Shown here: positions 15,370-23,899 of the stretch, in pieces
Numbering within the stretch: the first letter of the stretch is position 1
Layout of the letters: each line of letters opens with the position of its first letter
NCBI RefSeq assembly: GCF_008974225.1
Contig: NZ_BKZR01000016.1
Coordinates: 1-64,000, forward strand
Reading direction: 5' to 3'
DNA from: Weizmannia acidilactici
GTDB lineage: Bacteria; Bacillota; Bacilli; Bacillales; Bacillaceae_C
Length of the DNA: 64,000 bases
Notes under the pieces: generated by a model
The model's database searches: none
Told to the model about the DNA's origin: nothing
What the model saw: only the letters and a program-made list of their open reading frames with translations
Translations under genes and position numbers: made by a program

Positions 15370-16873
15370 ATGTTAGTAGCAGAGCGGCTGGAACTACACG
15401 CGAAAACACAGCCCGACCGTATCATTACATCTTACCAGGGAAAGGGGAAAGGAATTGACATACGCACAGTTTTTCGGACAGGCGAAAAGCCTAGCCGCGT
15501 ATTTTCAGCAAAAAGGTTACAAAAAAGGCGACATTATTGCCCTTTTCCTTCACGATGAGCTGTTAATTTCTTATTATGCCTGCCATCTCGGAGGTTTTAC
15601 AGTCATGCCCGTCAACGCGAAACTTGCCCCGCCGGAAGTACAATATATTTTTACACATTCCGAAGCAAAAGCCCTCATCTATGATTATCGTTTTCACGAT
15701 GCATTACAGGAAAACAAGCAAGAATTTGAGAAATTTCATGACCGTTTGGTAGTCGGCGGCGAAAATACTTTTTCAGCTGCTGCCGGGCAATATGGAAACT
15801 ATTATCAGAGACCTTATACGGATGCTGAAGATACGGCTGTCATCTTTTATACTTCCGGCACAACTGGAAAACCAAAAGGAGTGATGCTATCTGCTGCGAA
15901 TGTCCGTGCTGCAGCGCAAATTTGGTCGGAAGCGATGGATTTATCCGCCAAAGACCGCGTGCATATTGTAACGCCGCTTTTTCATTGTGCGGCCTGCCAT
16001 GTCTTCAGCATACCGGTCATTTACCAGGGTGGCACAATTATCATAGAAGAACATTTTTCGCCTGAGAAAACGCTCGATACGATGGAAAAAGAGAAGGTGA
16101 CGGTTTTTTTTGGTGTGCCGGCGATGTACAGCATCCTGCTCGGCACGCCGAAAATGGCACAAGCCGATTTATCCCGTCTGCGTCTGTTCTGTTACGGGGC
16201 TGCGCCGATGCCGTATGAACTCGTACGGCAGCTGAAGACGCGTTTTCCAGAAGTGAAAGTGCAAAACCTTTACGGCCAAACGGAAAACTCGCCTGCTGCT
16301 TCCACATTAAAAGACCATTATGCCTTGGAAAAAATCGGTTCTGTCGGCGAAGTGCTGCCGCAAACGGAGATCAGGGTGGTGGATGACTACGGCAATCCGG
16401 TCTCAGTTGGAGAGGTTGGCGAAATTGTTGTAAAAGGTCCGCAAGTGATGAAGGGCTATTTGAAAAATGACGAAGAGACCCGTCGGACGCTGCAGAACGG
16501 CTGGCTGTACAGCGGGGATCTTGGCCGTTTTGATGAAGACGGATTGCTGTATTTGGTTGGCCGTAAAAAAGATATGCTAATTCGTGGCGGAGAAAATGTG
16601 TATCCTGTTGAAGTGGAAGAAGTGCTGTATGAAATGCCGGAAATATTGGAAGCTGCAGTGATCGGCATCCCGCACGAAGTATATGGGGAAGTCCCGAAAG
16701 CTTATATTGTTCTGAAAGAAGGGAGAAATCTTAGCGAAGAAGCTGTGCTTGCTTATTGCGCAAAGAAGCTTGCGAAATATAAATGGCCTGCCGAAGTGAA
16801 ATTTTTGGACGCGCTTCCCCGCAATGCGAGCGGTAAAGTCATGAAACATGTTTTACGAAAACAAAATTCATAA
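15370..16873 (+). pseudogene. Acyl-CoA synthetase broken by a 7-bp tandem duplication
   Basis: ANL-superfamily acyl-CoA ligase. The first 25 codons from ATG 15370 (after AAAGGAG) read LVAERLELHAKTQPDRIIT, then GGGAAAG occurs twice in tandem (15438-15444, 15445-15451) and shifts the frame. Removing one copy restores YQGKELTYAQFFG and a protein of about 500 aa with the AMP motif YTSGTTGKPKGV, NLYGQTE, SGDLGRFDEDG and the C-terminal Lys motif PRNASGKVMK. A shorter product could start at TTG 15455, where AAAGGGG lies 7 nt upstream, giving 472 aa lacking only the N-terminal edge. It starts 27 bp after the CoA-transferase. Confidence 0.85.
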
Positions 16874-16892
16874 AAAGGAGTGTATGATCTGT

Positions 16893-18485
16893 ATGTTATC
16901 TGCCTTAACGCCGTTGGATTGGAAACGCAGGGCTGTCAAATACTATCCGGACAAAGTGGCGGTGGTTGACGGAGAAAAGCAATTTACGTATAAAACTTTC
17001 GGGATGCGTGTTGACAAGCTGTCTATTGCGTTGTATCGGGCCGGCATTCGCGCGCACGACCATGTAGCGGTGATGCTGCCGAATACACATTACATGCTGG
17101 AGTGCTTTTACGGTATAGGGCAGCTCGGCGTTGTCATGGTGCCATTAAATTATCGTCTGTCGACGGACGATCTAAAATACATCATTAACCACAGCGATGC
17201 CAAAATTTTAATTGTGGATGAGGAATTTTGCAAACCGATCGAGCAGGTGAAGGATGAACTTTCGCTTGATCAAATCATAATAGTTTCGGTTGATGGATTT
17301 CAAACTTCATTGCAAGGCATTGATTACGAGGCGTTTATCGATCAGGTGCCGGATGATGCCGTCGTGCCGTCCGTTGAAATTGATGAGAATCAACTGCTTA
17401 CGATAAACTACACGAGCGGCACAACTTCCAAACCAAAAGGCGTGATGTTGACGCACCGGAATAATTATATCAACGCAGCTGATTTTCTGTACCATCTCAA
17501 TGTCCGCCATGATGATGTGTATTTGCACACACTTCCGATGTTCCATGCAAACGGCTGGGGCGGTGTGTGGGCGATTACGGCAGCGGGTGCGACTCATGTC
17601 TGCCTGCGGAAAATTGACCCGCCTGTAATTCTTGATATGTTTGAAAAGAAAGGCATCACGATGCTTTGCGGCGCGCCGACAGTTGTCAATATGCTTGTGA
17701 ACGATCCGAAAGCAATAGAAATTCAGATGAAGAACAGCCTGCGCATGGCGACAGCCGGTGCCCCGCCGGCAGCGGCATTGATCCAAAAAGCCCAGGAAAT
17801 TCTCGGATTAACGATGATGCATGTTTACGGGCTGACTGAAACGACGCCTTTCATTTTATACTGTGAATGGAAAAAAACGTTTGATTCCAAGAAAGCGGAG
17901 GAACAGGCCGCGATTAAAGCAAGACAGGGCATTGAACTGGCTTTTAACGGTGAAACGAAAGTGGTGCGCCAGGACGGCACAGAGGTCGAATGGAATGGCA
18001 AAGAACTGGGGGAAATTGTGACGCGTGGAAATGTGGTAATGAAAGGTTATTATAAAGATCCGCAAATGACGGAGGTTGCCTTCCGGGGAGGATGGTTCCA
18101 TACCGGTGACTTGGCGGTAACGCATCCGGACGGTTATATCGAAATCCGCGACCGCGCAAAAGATATGATAATATCAGGCGGCGAGAACATATCTTCAACC
18201 GAGGTGGAGGGCATCCTTTATAAGCATCCGGATGTCCTAGAGGCAGCCGTGATCGCCATACCGGACGAGAAATGGGGAGAAGTGCCGAAAGCCATCATCG
18301 TCCGGCAGGAAAATGCAACGGTGACGGAAGAAGAAATCATCTGGTTCTGCCGGGACAATATGGCACATTTTAAAGCGCCGAAAGCCGTTGAATTTGTTGA
18401 TTCGCTGCCCAAAACGGCAACAGGTAAACTCCAGAAATATCGCTTGCGGGAAATGCATTGGAAGGGACCGAAAAAAGTAAATTAA
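16893..18485 (+). CDS. Medium/long-chain acyl-CoA synthetase (AMP-forming)
   Basis: ANL-family fatty-acid CoA ligase, about 530 aa, activating a carboxylic acid to its acyl-CoA with ATP. Motifs: YTSGTTSKPKGVMLTHRN near 170, LPMFHANGWGG near 215, HVYGLTETTPF near 310, GGWFHTGDLAVTHPDGY near 405 and the catalytic Lys in LPKTATGKLQKY. The start is ambiguous between ATG 16884 (3 nt after AAAAGGAG) and ATG 16893 (12 nt after); the latter is used here. The gene is intact, unlike its neighbour, and is followed by a small terminator. Confidence 0.9.
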   Translation: MLSALTPLDWKRRAVKYYPDKVAVVDGEKQFTYKTFGMRVDKLSIALYRAGIRAHDHVAVMLPNTHYMLECFYGIGQLGVVMVPLNYRLSTDDLKYIINHSDAKILIVDEEFCKPIEQVKDELSLDQIIIVSVDGFQTSLQGIDYEAFIDQVPDDAVVPSVEIDENQLLTINYTSGTTSKPKGVMLTHRNNYINAADFLYHLNVRHDDVYLHTLPMFHANGWGGVWAITAAGATHVCLRKIDPPVILDMFEKKGITMLCGAPTVVNMLVNDPKAIEIQMKNSLRMATAGAPPAAALIQKAQEILGLTMMHVYGLTETTPFILYCEWKKTFDSKKAEEQAAIKARQGIELAFNGETKVVRQDGTEVEWNGKELGEIVTRGNVVMKGYYKDPQMTEVAFRGGWFHTGDLAVTHPDGYIEIRDRAKDMIISGGENISSTEVEGILYKHPDVLEAAVIAIPDEKWGEVPKAIIVRQENATVTEEEIIWFCRDNMAHFKAPKAVEFVDSLPKTATGKLQKYRLREMHWKGPKKVN

Positions 18486-18494
18486 AAAAATTGA

Positions 18495-18516
18495 AAACCG
18501 GCGTATGCCGGTTTAT
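18495..18516 (+). terminator. Terminator of the acyl-CoA synthetase gene
   Basis: AAACCGGC and GCCGGTTT form an 8-bp stem with a 4-nt loop, with A/T tails on both sides. Confidence 0.65.
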
Positions 18517-18545
18517 TTAGCGAATAGATAAACCAAAATACACTA

Positions 18546-18560
18546 TGTGCGGACAACACA
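18546..18560 (+). other. Replication terminator (Ter-like) site L1
   Basis: Core TGTGC-GGAC-AACACA within CTATGTGCGGACAACACAAA, with the TGTG-N7-CACA dyad shared by all four sites here. CTATGT and the AAAC-TTTC tail resemble the B half of B. subtilis Ter sites (CTATGTAC then an A/T tail). Its position upstream of rtp supports RTP binding. Confidence 0.78.
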
Positions 18561-18626
18561 AACTTTCACATGGCGCCCAAAATGAGTGGATCAACCTTTC
18601 AGACAAGATAATATCTAACTGTTTTA

Positions 18627-18641
18627 TGTGCTAATAACACA
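18627..18641 (+). other. Replication terminator (Ter-like) site L2
   Basis: Core TGTGC-TAAT-AACACA in the context TTATGTGC, same orientation as L1, 81 bp downstream of it. The 5' side reads AACTGTT, comparable with the A half of known Ter sites. Confidence 0.78.
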
Positions 18642-18723
18642 AAAATTATTAAAAGATACAGCATGCAGTGCAAAAATCGGCAGCAGAAATCCGCTGATTA
18701 AGGAATAATTTCAAACAGTACTA

Positions 18724-18738
18724 TGTGCTAACAACACA
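18724..18738 (+). other. Replication terminator (Ter-like) site L3
   Basis: Core TGTGC-TAAC-AACACA in the context CTATGTGCTAACAACACAT, the most symmetrical copy (ATGTG-N7-CACAT). Same orientation, 97 bp after L2. Confidence 0.8.
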
Positions 18739-18790
18739 TCTAAAAAAAACAAAGACACAATTAAGATAACGTCTGTTCGATTCAAAATTT

Positions 18791-18820
18791 TTGTGTGCCA
18801 GGAACACACTTTACTATAAT
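18791..18820 (+). promoter_or_regulatory. rtp promoter
   Basis: TTGTGT at 18791-18796, 18-bp spacer and a perfect TATAAT at 18815-18820. The poor -35 lies within Ter-like site L4, consistent with autoregulation. Confidence 0.65.
18794..18808 (+). other. Replication terminator (Ter-like) site L4 / rtp operator
   Basis: Core TGTGC-CAGG-AACACA, the most diverged left-hand copy. It overlaps the -35 and spacer of the rtp promoter, so RTP bound here should repress its own gene, as known for B. subtilis rtp. Confidence 0.75.
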
Positions 18821-18842
18821 AAAAGAAAAAGAGGTGATCGAA

Positions 18843-19220
18843 ATGGCAGAGAGGCGGCAAAGGGAAAGCACCGGTTTTTTAATCAAGCAGCGTGCTTTTT
18901 TAAAATTATATATCATCACCAATATTGAAAACGGGCGCTGGTACGGGCTGCAATTATTGGACGAATTGAAAAAAGAATTCAAACCGTTCGGGTTCGAACC
19001 GCAGCATTCCGAAATTTACCGGGCGCTTCATGAACTGGAAGATGATGAGCAAATTTTAACAAAAATGAAAGTAAAACAGGACGGGGCGAAAAGAAAAGAG
19101 ATTGTAGTATATAAAATTAAAGACAGTGAAAAAGCGAAAGCTTATAAAAAGCTCGTGAAAGCCGATTTGGAACGGTGCGAACAGCTTTTGCGGAAAGCAA
19201 TCCGCGATAATTTTCCATAA
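18843..19220 (+). CDS. rtp: Replication terminator protein RTP
   Basis: Winged-helix protein of 125 aa matching B. subtilis RTP (122 aa) along its length: STGFLIKQRAFLKLY near residue 9 (STGFLVKQRAFLKLY in B. subtilis), WYGLQLLDEL, then HSEIYRALHELEDD for the recognition helix region, a beta-wing KMKVKQDGAKRKEIVVYK, and a C-terminal dimerisation helix LERCEQLLRKAIRDNF. Dimers bind Ter sites and arrest forks from one side by blocking the DnaB-type helicase. ATG 18843 follows GAGGTG. PadR regulators share the fold, but the RTP-specific N-terminus and the Ter-like sites upstream decide the call. Confidence 0.93.
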   Translation: MAERRQRESTGFLIKQRAFLKLYIITNIENGRWYGLQLLDELKKEFKPFGFEPQHSEIYRALHELEDDEQILTKMKVKQDGAKRKEIVVYKIKDSEKAKAYKKLVKADLERCEQLLRKAIRDNFP

Positions 19221-19252
19221 AAAAGTCGGTTGGGGTGTCCTGCCGGCTTCCG

Positions 19253-20044
19253 TTATTTTACGAGCCCGAGTGTTTTTAATCCATTATAAATGCCGGAATC
19301 TGTTACACTTGCCGTCCGCCGTTTCGCATAAGGAAACAGTTCAGGGTCGCTGTTGCCCATGGCAAAACTTTCGCCGGCAGCCAGCAGCATTTCTTTGTCA
19401 TTCATGCCATCGCCGAATGCTATTGCATTTTCTTTCGGGATGCCAAGCAAGCCGAGTGCGTTTGTGACGGCGATCCCTTTGTTGACCGTATCGAGAATGA
19501 CATCATAACAGTGCCCGAACCCTTCGAGATTGACCTGGGATAAATGCAGCCCAGGGTATGTTTCATACAGCGATGCTTCATCCCCGTGGATGTTTACGAA
19601 CGTAATTCCCAATATTTGGTCATGTACCTCAGGTGTGTATAAAACATTCTGGCGGAGATGCAGTTTTTTCAAAAAGCTGTCCAGGACGGGGGAATCAAAA
19701 GACGTAATAAAATTTTGCCGGTCCGTATACAAAATCGCTTCATGGCTGTGCTTTGCGGCAATTTCGATAAATTCATCCACCATACTGCTGTCCATCACGG
19801 TTTTAAAAAGATTTTTGCCCCTGTGGACTGCTAACGCGCCATTATACCCGATCATGGATTGGATATTCAGTTCGTCCGCAAGCCAGGAAATTTCATGGAT
19901 CGGCCTTCCGGTTGCAAGAAATACTTCCACTCCCTGCTTCTGTACTTCGGCAACAGCCTGCTTTGTTGAGGGCTGGACCGTGTCATCAGGTGTTAAAATC
20001 GTTCCGTCAATATCCAAAAACAATGCTTGATATTGTGCCATCAT
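19253..20044 (-). CDS. Cof-type HAD phosphatase
   Basis: HAD-superfamily class IIB hydrolase, 263 aa, a Mg-dependent sugar-phosphate or nucleotide phosphatase of unknown substrate. Motif I is LFLDIDGTI near residue 8 (nucleophile and acid/base Asp), motif II LATGRP near 40, the cap domain spans about 85-195, and motif III/IV GIPKENAIAFGDGMNDKEML is near 215. TTGGAGCG precedes the ATG pair. Convergent with rtp, with only 32 bp between stop codons, and opposed to the local coding direction. Confidence 0.9.
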   Translation of the reverse strand: MMAQYQALFLDIDGTILTPDDTVQPSTKQAVAEVQKQGVEVFLATGRPIHEISWLADELNIQSMIGYNGALAVHRGKNLFKTVMDSSMVDEFIEIAAKHSHEAILYTDRQNFITSFDSPVLDSFLKKLHLRQNVLYTPEVHDQILGITFVNIHGDEASLYETYPGLHLSQVNLEGFGHCYDVILDTVNKGIAVTNALGLLGIPKENAIAFGDGMNDKEMLLAAGESFAMGNSDPELFPYAKRRTASVTDSGIYNGLKTLGLVK

Positions 20045-20199
20045 TTCGCTCCAATATGTAAGAATTTACAATTCATACTTTACCATGATCAAAAAGATGT
20101 GAAAATCCTTTGTAATTGTTTGCCGGTAATTTTTCATGTTATGATAGGGTTAAACAGCTGGATACCATCCATAAAATAATATACGGGGTGCTAATAAAA

Positions 20200-20760
20200 A
20201 TGGACAAAGGAAACCATCAATCTTATCAACCGAAAAGCGATAAAAATTTTACTGCGCTGATTATCACCGTCTCGATTATCGCAAATATTATTATTTTGCT
20301 TTTATTTTTTACAAACATTGGGTATAAAGGAAAAGTAAATTTTGATATTTATATTCTTCCAAGAATGAATGCCATTTTTAACAGCTTTACGTTTATTTTT
20401 CTCATCAGCGCTTTGTTTGCTATTAAACGTAAAAATATTCAAGTCCATAGGGGATTCATTTTAGCGGCGTTTACGTCTACTTTCCTGTTTTTGCTTTCTT
20501 ATTTAACATTCCATTATTTTGCTCCTAAAGATATACACTATGGCGGTACAGGAGCCATCCGCACCATTTACTTTTTCATTTTGACCACACACAGCATCCT
20601 CGCTGCAATCATTGTGCCGCTAGCTTTGTTCGCACTTGTATGGGGATGGACAATGCAGGTGAAAAAGCATAAAAAAATTGTCCGCTGGGCGATGCCGATC
20701 TGGCTGTACGTCAGCATCACCGGTGTCATTGTTTATTTAATGATGGCGCCTTATTATTAA
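20200..20760 (+). CDS. DUF420 membrane protein (CtaM/YozB-like)
   Basis: Integral membrane protein of 186 aa with five or so hydrophobic helices after a short polar N-terminus (NHQSYQPKSDKNFTALIITVS). It belongs to the DUF420 family, whose member CtaM in Staphylococcus is needed for maturation of a heme-copper oxidase. The conserved polar segments KVNFDIYILPRMNAIFNS, HRGFIL, HYFAPKDIHYGGTGAIR, THSILA and HKKIVRWAMPIW supply His residues that may touch heme or copper. ATG 20200 lies 9 nt after GGGGTG. It stands alone, ended by a strong terminator. Confidence 0.82.
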   Translation: MDKGNHQSYQPKSDKNFTALIITVSIIANIIILLLFFTNIGYKGKVNFDIYILPRMNAIFNSFTFIFLISALFAIKRKNIQVHRGFILAAFTSTFLFLLSYLTFHYFAPKDIHYGGTGAIRTIYFFILTTHSILAAIIVPLALFALVWGWTMQVKKHKKIVRWAMPIWLYVSITGVIVYLMMAPYY

Positions 20761-20765
20761 TAGAA

Positions 20766-20801
20766 AAACACCAACCATTCCTTGCGGGTTGGTGTTTTTT
20801 A
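20766..20801 (+). terminator. Terminator after the DUF420 gene
   Basis: AACACCAACC and GGTTGGTGTT form a 10-bp perfect stem followed by T's, directly after the stop. Confidence 0.92.
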
Positions 20802-20914
20802 GGTGCGGATCCATACAACTTTCGTCACAAATCCTTGATTTTTATCGAAAATTAAGGATTGTACATGTATAATAGGAAACTGGGTGAAAACTTTTAAGAA
20901 GGAGGAATCAACTG

Positions 20915-21298
20915 ATGGGATGGATATTGGCGATACTATTTGCAGTATCCGCGGTGTTGTTTATCATGTCGATGGCAAAAGCGCGCAGCCATGCTAAAGA
21001 TGAGCATCGGGAAGTTGAAATGGTCCATTTATCCTTAATGGATGAAATCAATAGTTTAAAAGACAGCATCCGGAATGTTGAACTGGATATGGAAATTCTT
21101 GAAAAAGAATCCGGTATCCAGCTTTCTATGGCAGAAAAACAATTTAAGCGTGAAGTGCTGGATTTATATAGACGCAACTACTCCATTGAAAGCATTGCAG
21201 GGAAAAAACAAGTATCTGTAAGCCAAATCCAGGACATTTTGGCACCATATATGGCGGAGAAAAACGAAAGGAGCAAGGTTGTCGGTGGGAATGAATAA
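20915..21298 (+). CDS. Membrane-anchored coiled-coil protein, unknown function
   Basis: A 127-aa protein with one N-terminal membrane helix (MGWILAILFAVSAVLFIMSM), a charged coiled coil (about 30-80) and a C-terminal helix-turn-helix-like segment (VLDLYRRNYSIESIAGKKQVSVSQIQDIL). The layout recalls DUF6115/SwrB-type proteins, but no flagellar genes are nearby, so no function is assigned. AAGGAGG precedes the ATG. Its end overlaps the start of the next gene by 20 bp, indicating coupled translation. Confidence 0.75.
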   Translation: MGWILAILFAVSAVLFIMSMAKARSHAKDEHREVEMVHLSLMDEINSLKDSIRNVELDMEILEKESGIQLSMAEKQFKREVLDLYRRNYSIESIAGKKQVSVSQIQDILAPYMAEKNERSKVVGGNE

Positions 21299-21773
21299 AT
21301 TGAGCAGCTTTGCCGCTGGAATTTTGATCGCCACGGCCATTACAGGAGCCGTTTATTTTTCCGGAACAGGTGAAGCAGCGAACAAAACGACTGACAAAAC
21401 AAAAACAACAGCAAGCACGCAGCTTACCGAAAAACAAATGAAGGATAAACTGGAAAGCGCCGGTTATATTGTGCAGACAAAAGCTGAATATGACAAAAAC
21501 TTGGCAGATGCCAAATCATCTGCACAAAAATCTTCTGCTACAAATCATCACACAAAAACAGTAAACCGTGTCGTCTTCAAAGTGACGGACGGCATGACAA
21601 GCATTGATGTCGGCAGACTGCTTGAGAAAGCGAAAATTGTGGACGATGCTTTTAAATTCTCCAAAGATGTGGAAAAGAAGGGCGTTGAAAACAATTTGCG
21701 CCCGGGCACTTATGTTGTCGACAGTACAATGTCTTATAATGAAGTGATTTCAACAATTTTCAAAAATCGGTAA
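21279..21773 (+). CDS. MltG/YceG-like N-terminal fragment-type envelope protein
   Basis: A 164-aa exported or membrane-anchored protein: a hydrophobic N-terminal helix (SFAAGILIATAITGAVYFSG), a Thr/Lys-rich linker, a short coiled segment, and a C-terminal LysM-like domain (VVFKVTDGMTSIDVGRLLEKAKIVDD, NLRPGTYVVDSTMSYNEVISTI) typical of the start of MltG transglycosylases. The catalytic YceG domain is absent, so it may be a regulator or partner. Start TTG 21279 is chosen for AAAGGAG 5 nt upstream; GTG 21285 and ATG 21291 are alternatives. Second gene of a two-gene unit. Confidence 0.75.
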   Translation: MSVGMNKLSSFAAGILIATAITGAVYFSGTGEAANKTTDKTKTTASTQLTEKQMKDKLESAGYIVQTKAEYDKNLADAKSSAQKSSATNHHTKTVNRVVFKVTDGMTSIDVGRLLEKAKIVDDAFKFSKDVEKKGVENNLRPGTYVVDSTMSYNEVISTIFKNR

Positions 21774-21776
21774 AAT

Positions 21777-21817
21777 AGGCTGCCAAATGCCTGAAAAAAG
21801 GCTTATGGCAGCTTTTT
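21777..21817 (+). terminator. Terminator of the two-gene envelope unit
   Basis: AGGCTGCCA and TGGCAGCTT form the outer stem with an inner GCCT/AGGC stem, followed by T6. Confidence 0.85.
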
Positions 21818-21943
21818 TGTGCTTTGATGCCCTTAGCAAAATTGGTTTTTCGTAATCTTTCTCCTGATACTGCGGTTCGCGAAATTTTCTTTACAATTTT
21901 ATGGTTTAAAATGTTAAAATTAAATAAACAAGGAGGGGATACC

Positions 21944-22927
21944 ATGAAAAAGAATAAATTAGCCATTGTCGGCGTCGGTCATGTTGGTTCATATGTACTG
22001 GCAGATGCCATGAAACTGGGTCTCTTTTCTGAGATTGCGGTGATCGATAAAGATGAAGGGGTGGCTTTTGGCGAAGCGCTCGACCAGCAACATGCCACAG
22101 CACTTACATATATGACCAATATAACCGTTAAAGCAGGGGATTACGCGGAATGTGGGGATGCTGACGTTATTATTTGCGCAGCAGGGCCGAGTGTGATCCC
22201 TTCGGATGAGGAGGAAATGCCGGACCGGGCAGGGCTTGCTGTGACAAATGCCGCAGTAATCCGCGAAGTGATGGCAGGCATTACGAAATATACAAAAGAA
22301 GCCGTCATTATTTTTATCACAAACCCGCTCGATACGGTTGTCTACATTGCCGAAAATGAATTCGGCTATCCTAAGGGACGGATTTTCGGCACAGGAACTA
22401 TGCTTGACTCGGCCCGTCTCCGTCAAATTATTGCCGCTAATTACGGCATTGATCCGAAAAGCGTGACCGGTTATATGATGGGGGAACACGGGTTCACGGC
22501 TTTCCCGGTATTCAGCCGCTTAAATGTGCAAGGATTCGGAGAAAAAGAACTGGATAAGGTTTTTGGCGGAAAAGAACCGCTGGATAGGGAAACTTTCCGG
22601 CAAAAAGTCATCAAAACCGCTTTTGACGTCTTTAACGGAAAGGGCTGGACAAATGCCGGCGTTGCCCAAGCCGCTGTAACGCTGGCAAAAGCCGTCATGC
22701 TTGATGAAAAAAGCGTTTATCCGGTTTCAACAACCTTGCATGGCCAATACGGCTATAACGGGGATGTCGCCCTCAGCATCCCTTGTGTGATTGGCCGGAA
22801 CGGGGTAGAACGGCAGCTCGAAATTGGGCTCGATGAGCAGGAAACAGCATGGCTGCATGAATCAGCAAAATCCATACAGGAAACGATGAAAACGGTGAAA
22901 ACCGGAAAAGCCTTTATTGGCGCTTAA
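21944..22927 (+). CDS. LDH/malate-family L-2-hydroxyacid dehydrogenase
   Basis: NAD-dependent dehydrogenase of the lactate/malate family, 327 aa. Rossmann motif VGVGHVGSYVLADAM, substrate Arg in EEMPDRAGLA, ITNPLDTVVYIA with the catalytic Asp region, GTGTMLDSARLRQI, and the active-site His in GYMMGEHGFTAFPVFS. It differs from the main lactate dehydrogenase of bacilli in the substrate loop and resembles L-2-hydroxyisocaproate dehydrogenases, so the substrate may be a branched 2-oxo acid. ATG 21944 follows a perfect AAGGAGGGG. A weak hairpin follows. Confidence 0.85.
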   Translation: MKKNKLAIVGVGHVGSYVLADAMKLGLFSEIAVIDKDEGVAFGEALDQQHATALTYMTNITVKAGDYAECGDADVIICAAGPSVIPSDEEEMPDRAGLAVTNAAVIREVMAGITKYTKEAVIIFITNPLDTVVYIAENEFGYPKGRIFGTGTMLDSARLRQIIAANYGIDPKSVTGYMMGEHGFTAFPVFSRLNVQGFGEKELDKVFGGKEPLDRETFRQKVIKTAFDVFNGKGWTNAGVAQAAVTLAKAVMLDEKSVYPVSTTLHGQYGYNGDVALSIPCVIGRNGVERQLEIGLDEQETAWLHESAKSIQETMKTVKTGKAFIGA

Positions 22928-22936
22928 TCCGGAACC

Positions 22937-22966
22937 AAATCCGCTGCTAGACAGGGCAGCGGATTT
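22937..22966 (+). terminator. Hairpin after the LDH-family gene
   Basis: AAATCCGCTGC pairs with GCAGCGGATTT; only a short T-run follows, so termination is plausible rather than certain. Confidence 0.6.
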
Positions 22967-23072
22967 TACAGACCATTGCTTTTGTGAAAAATTTCATAAA
23001 CTTTGTATCCTGCTCCGTTTTTATCGATTATAATAGATTTTATAAACCTATTTTCATAGAGGAGAAAAATAC

Positions 23073-23897
23073 ATGGCATTTAAACTGATCGCATTCGATA
23101 TGGACGAAACACTTCTAAACGACAACCATGAAATTTGCCAACGAAACATTGAGGCTATCAAAAAAGCAAAAGAACAATACGGTATCAAATTTGTGCCGGC
23201 AACGGGAAGGGGCTATTTATCGATCCAGCACGATTTAAAAACGCTTGGCTTATATGATGAACCGGGAGAATATGTCATATCTTTTAACGGAGGTGCCATA
23301 ACCGAAAACAAAGGAAACCGCCTGCTGCAGTTCAGGGGGCTTGATTTTTATAAAATGAAAGAAATTTTTGAGTTCGGCCTGAAAAAGGATGTATGCATGC
23401 ACGTGTACACGAAAGATAAGCTTTATGTATACCAGTTGTCGGAGAGCGAAAAGTTACGCCTTTTAAACCACAAACTGGAATACACCGTGATGGAGGAAAA
23501 CACCGTCGATTTTCTTGAGCACGAACCGATTTCAAAAATTTTATATCAAAATTTAAATATACCGTATCTTCGGTCTCTGGAACCGGAAATGGCCCATATT
23601 ACGGACGGATATTGCACCGTCAGCTATTCCTCAAACCGCTATATGGAATTTAATGCGATTGGCGTGGACAAGGGGCAGGGGCTGAGAGATTTGGCAAAAA
23701 TACTCGGGATCGATTTAAAAGATACCATCGCTGTCGGGGACAATTACAATGATTTGGCGATGCTCAAAACGGCCGGATTGCCGGTTGCCGCTGGAAATGC
23801 TGTCGAGGAAATCAAAAAGGTGTGCAGCTACACGACGAAAGCCGACAATAATGAAGGGGTTGTCGCGGAACTGATTGAGAAATTTATTTTCCGCTGA
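23073..23897 (+). CDS. Cof-type HAD phosphatase
   Basis: HAD class IIB hydrolase of 274 aa. Motif I AFDMDETLLND near residue 8, motif II VPATGRGY near 45, a cap with MHVYTKDKLYVYQLSE, Lys motif GVDKGQGLRDLAKILGID near 190 and GDNYNDLAML near 213. Paralogous in family, not closely in sequence, to the one at 19253-20044. GAGGAG precedes the ATG. Its stop codon is 2 bp from that of the convergent LacI gene, so the two transcripts must overlap at their ends. Confidence 0.9.
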   Translation: MAFKLIAFDMDETLLNDNHEICQRNIEAIKKAKEQYGIKFVPATGRGYLSIQHDLKTLGLYDEPGEYVISFNGGAITENKGNRLLQFRGLDFYKMKEIFEFGLKKDVCMHVYTKDKLYVYQLSESEKLRLLNHKLEYTVMEENTVDFLEHEPISKILYQNLNIPYLRSLEPEMAHITDGYCTVSYSSNRYMEFNAIGVDKGQGLRDLAKILGIDLKDTIAVGDNYNDLAMLKTAGLPVAAGNAVEEIKKVCSYTTKADNNEGVVAELIEKFIFR

Positions 23898-23899
23898 AT

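Noticed and set aside
18843..19220. PadR-family regulator call for the winged-helix gene
   Set aside because: The fold is shared, but the sequence matches B. subtilis RTP along its full length and Ter-like sites lie upstream.
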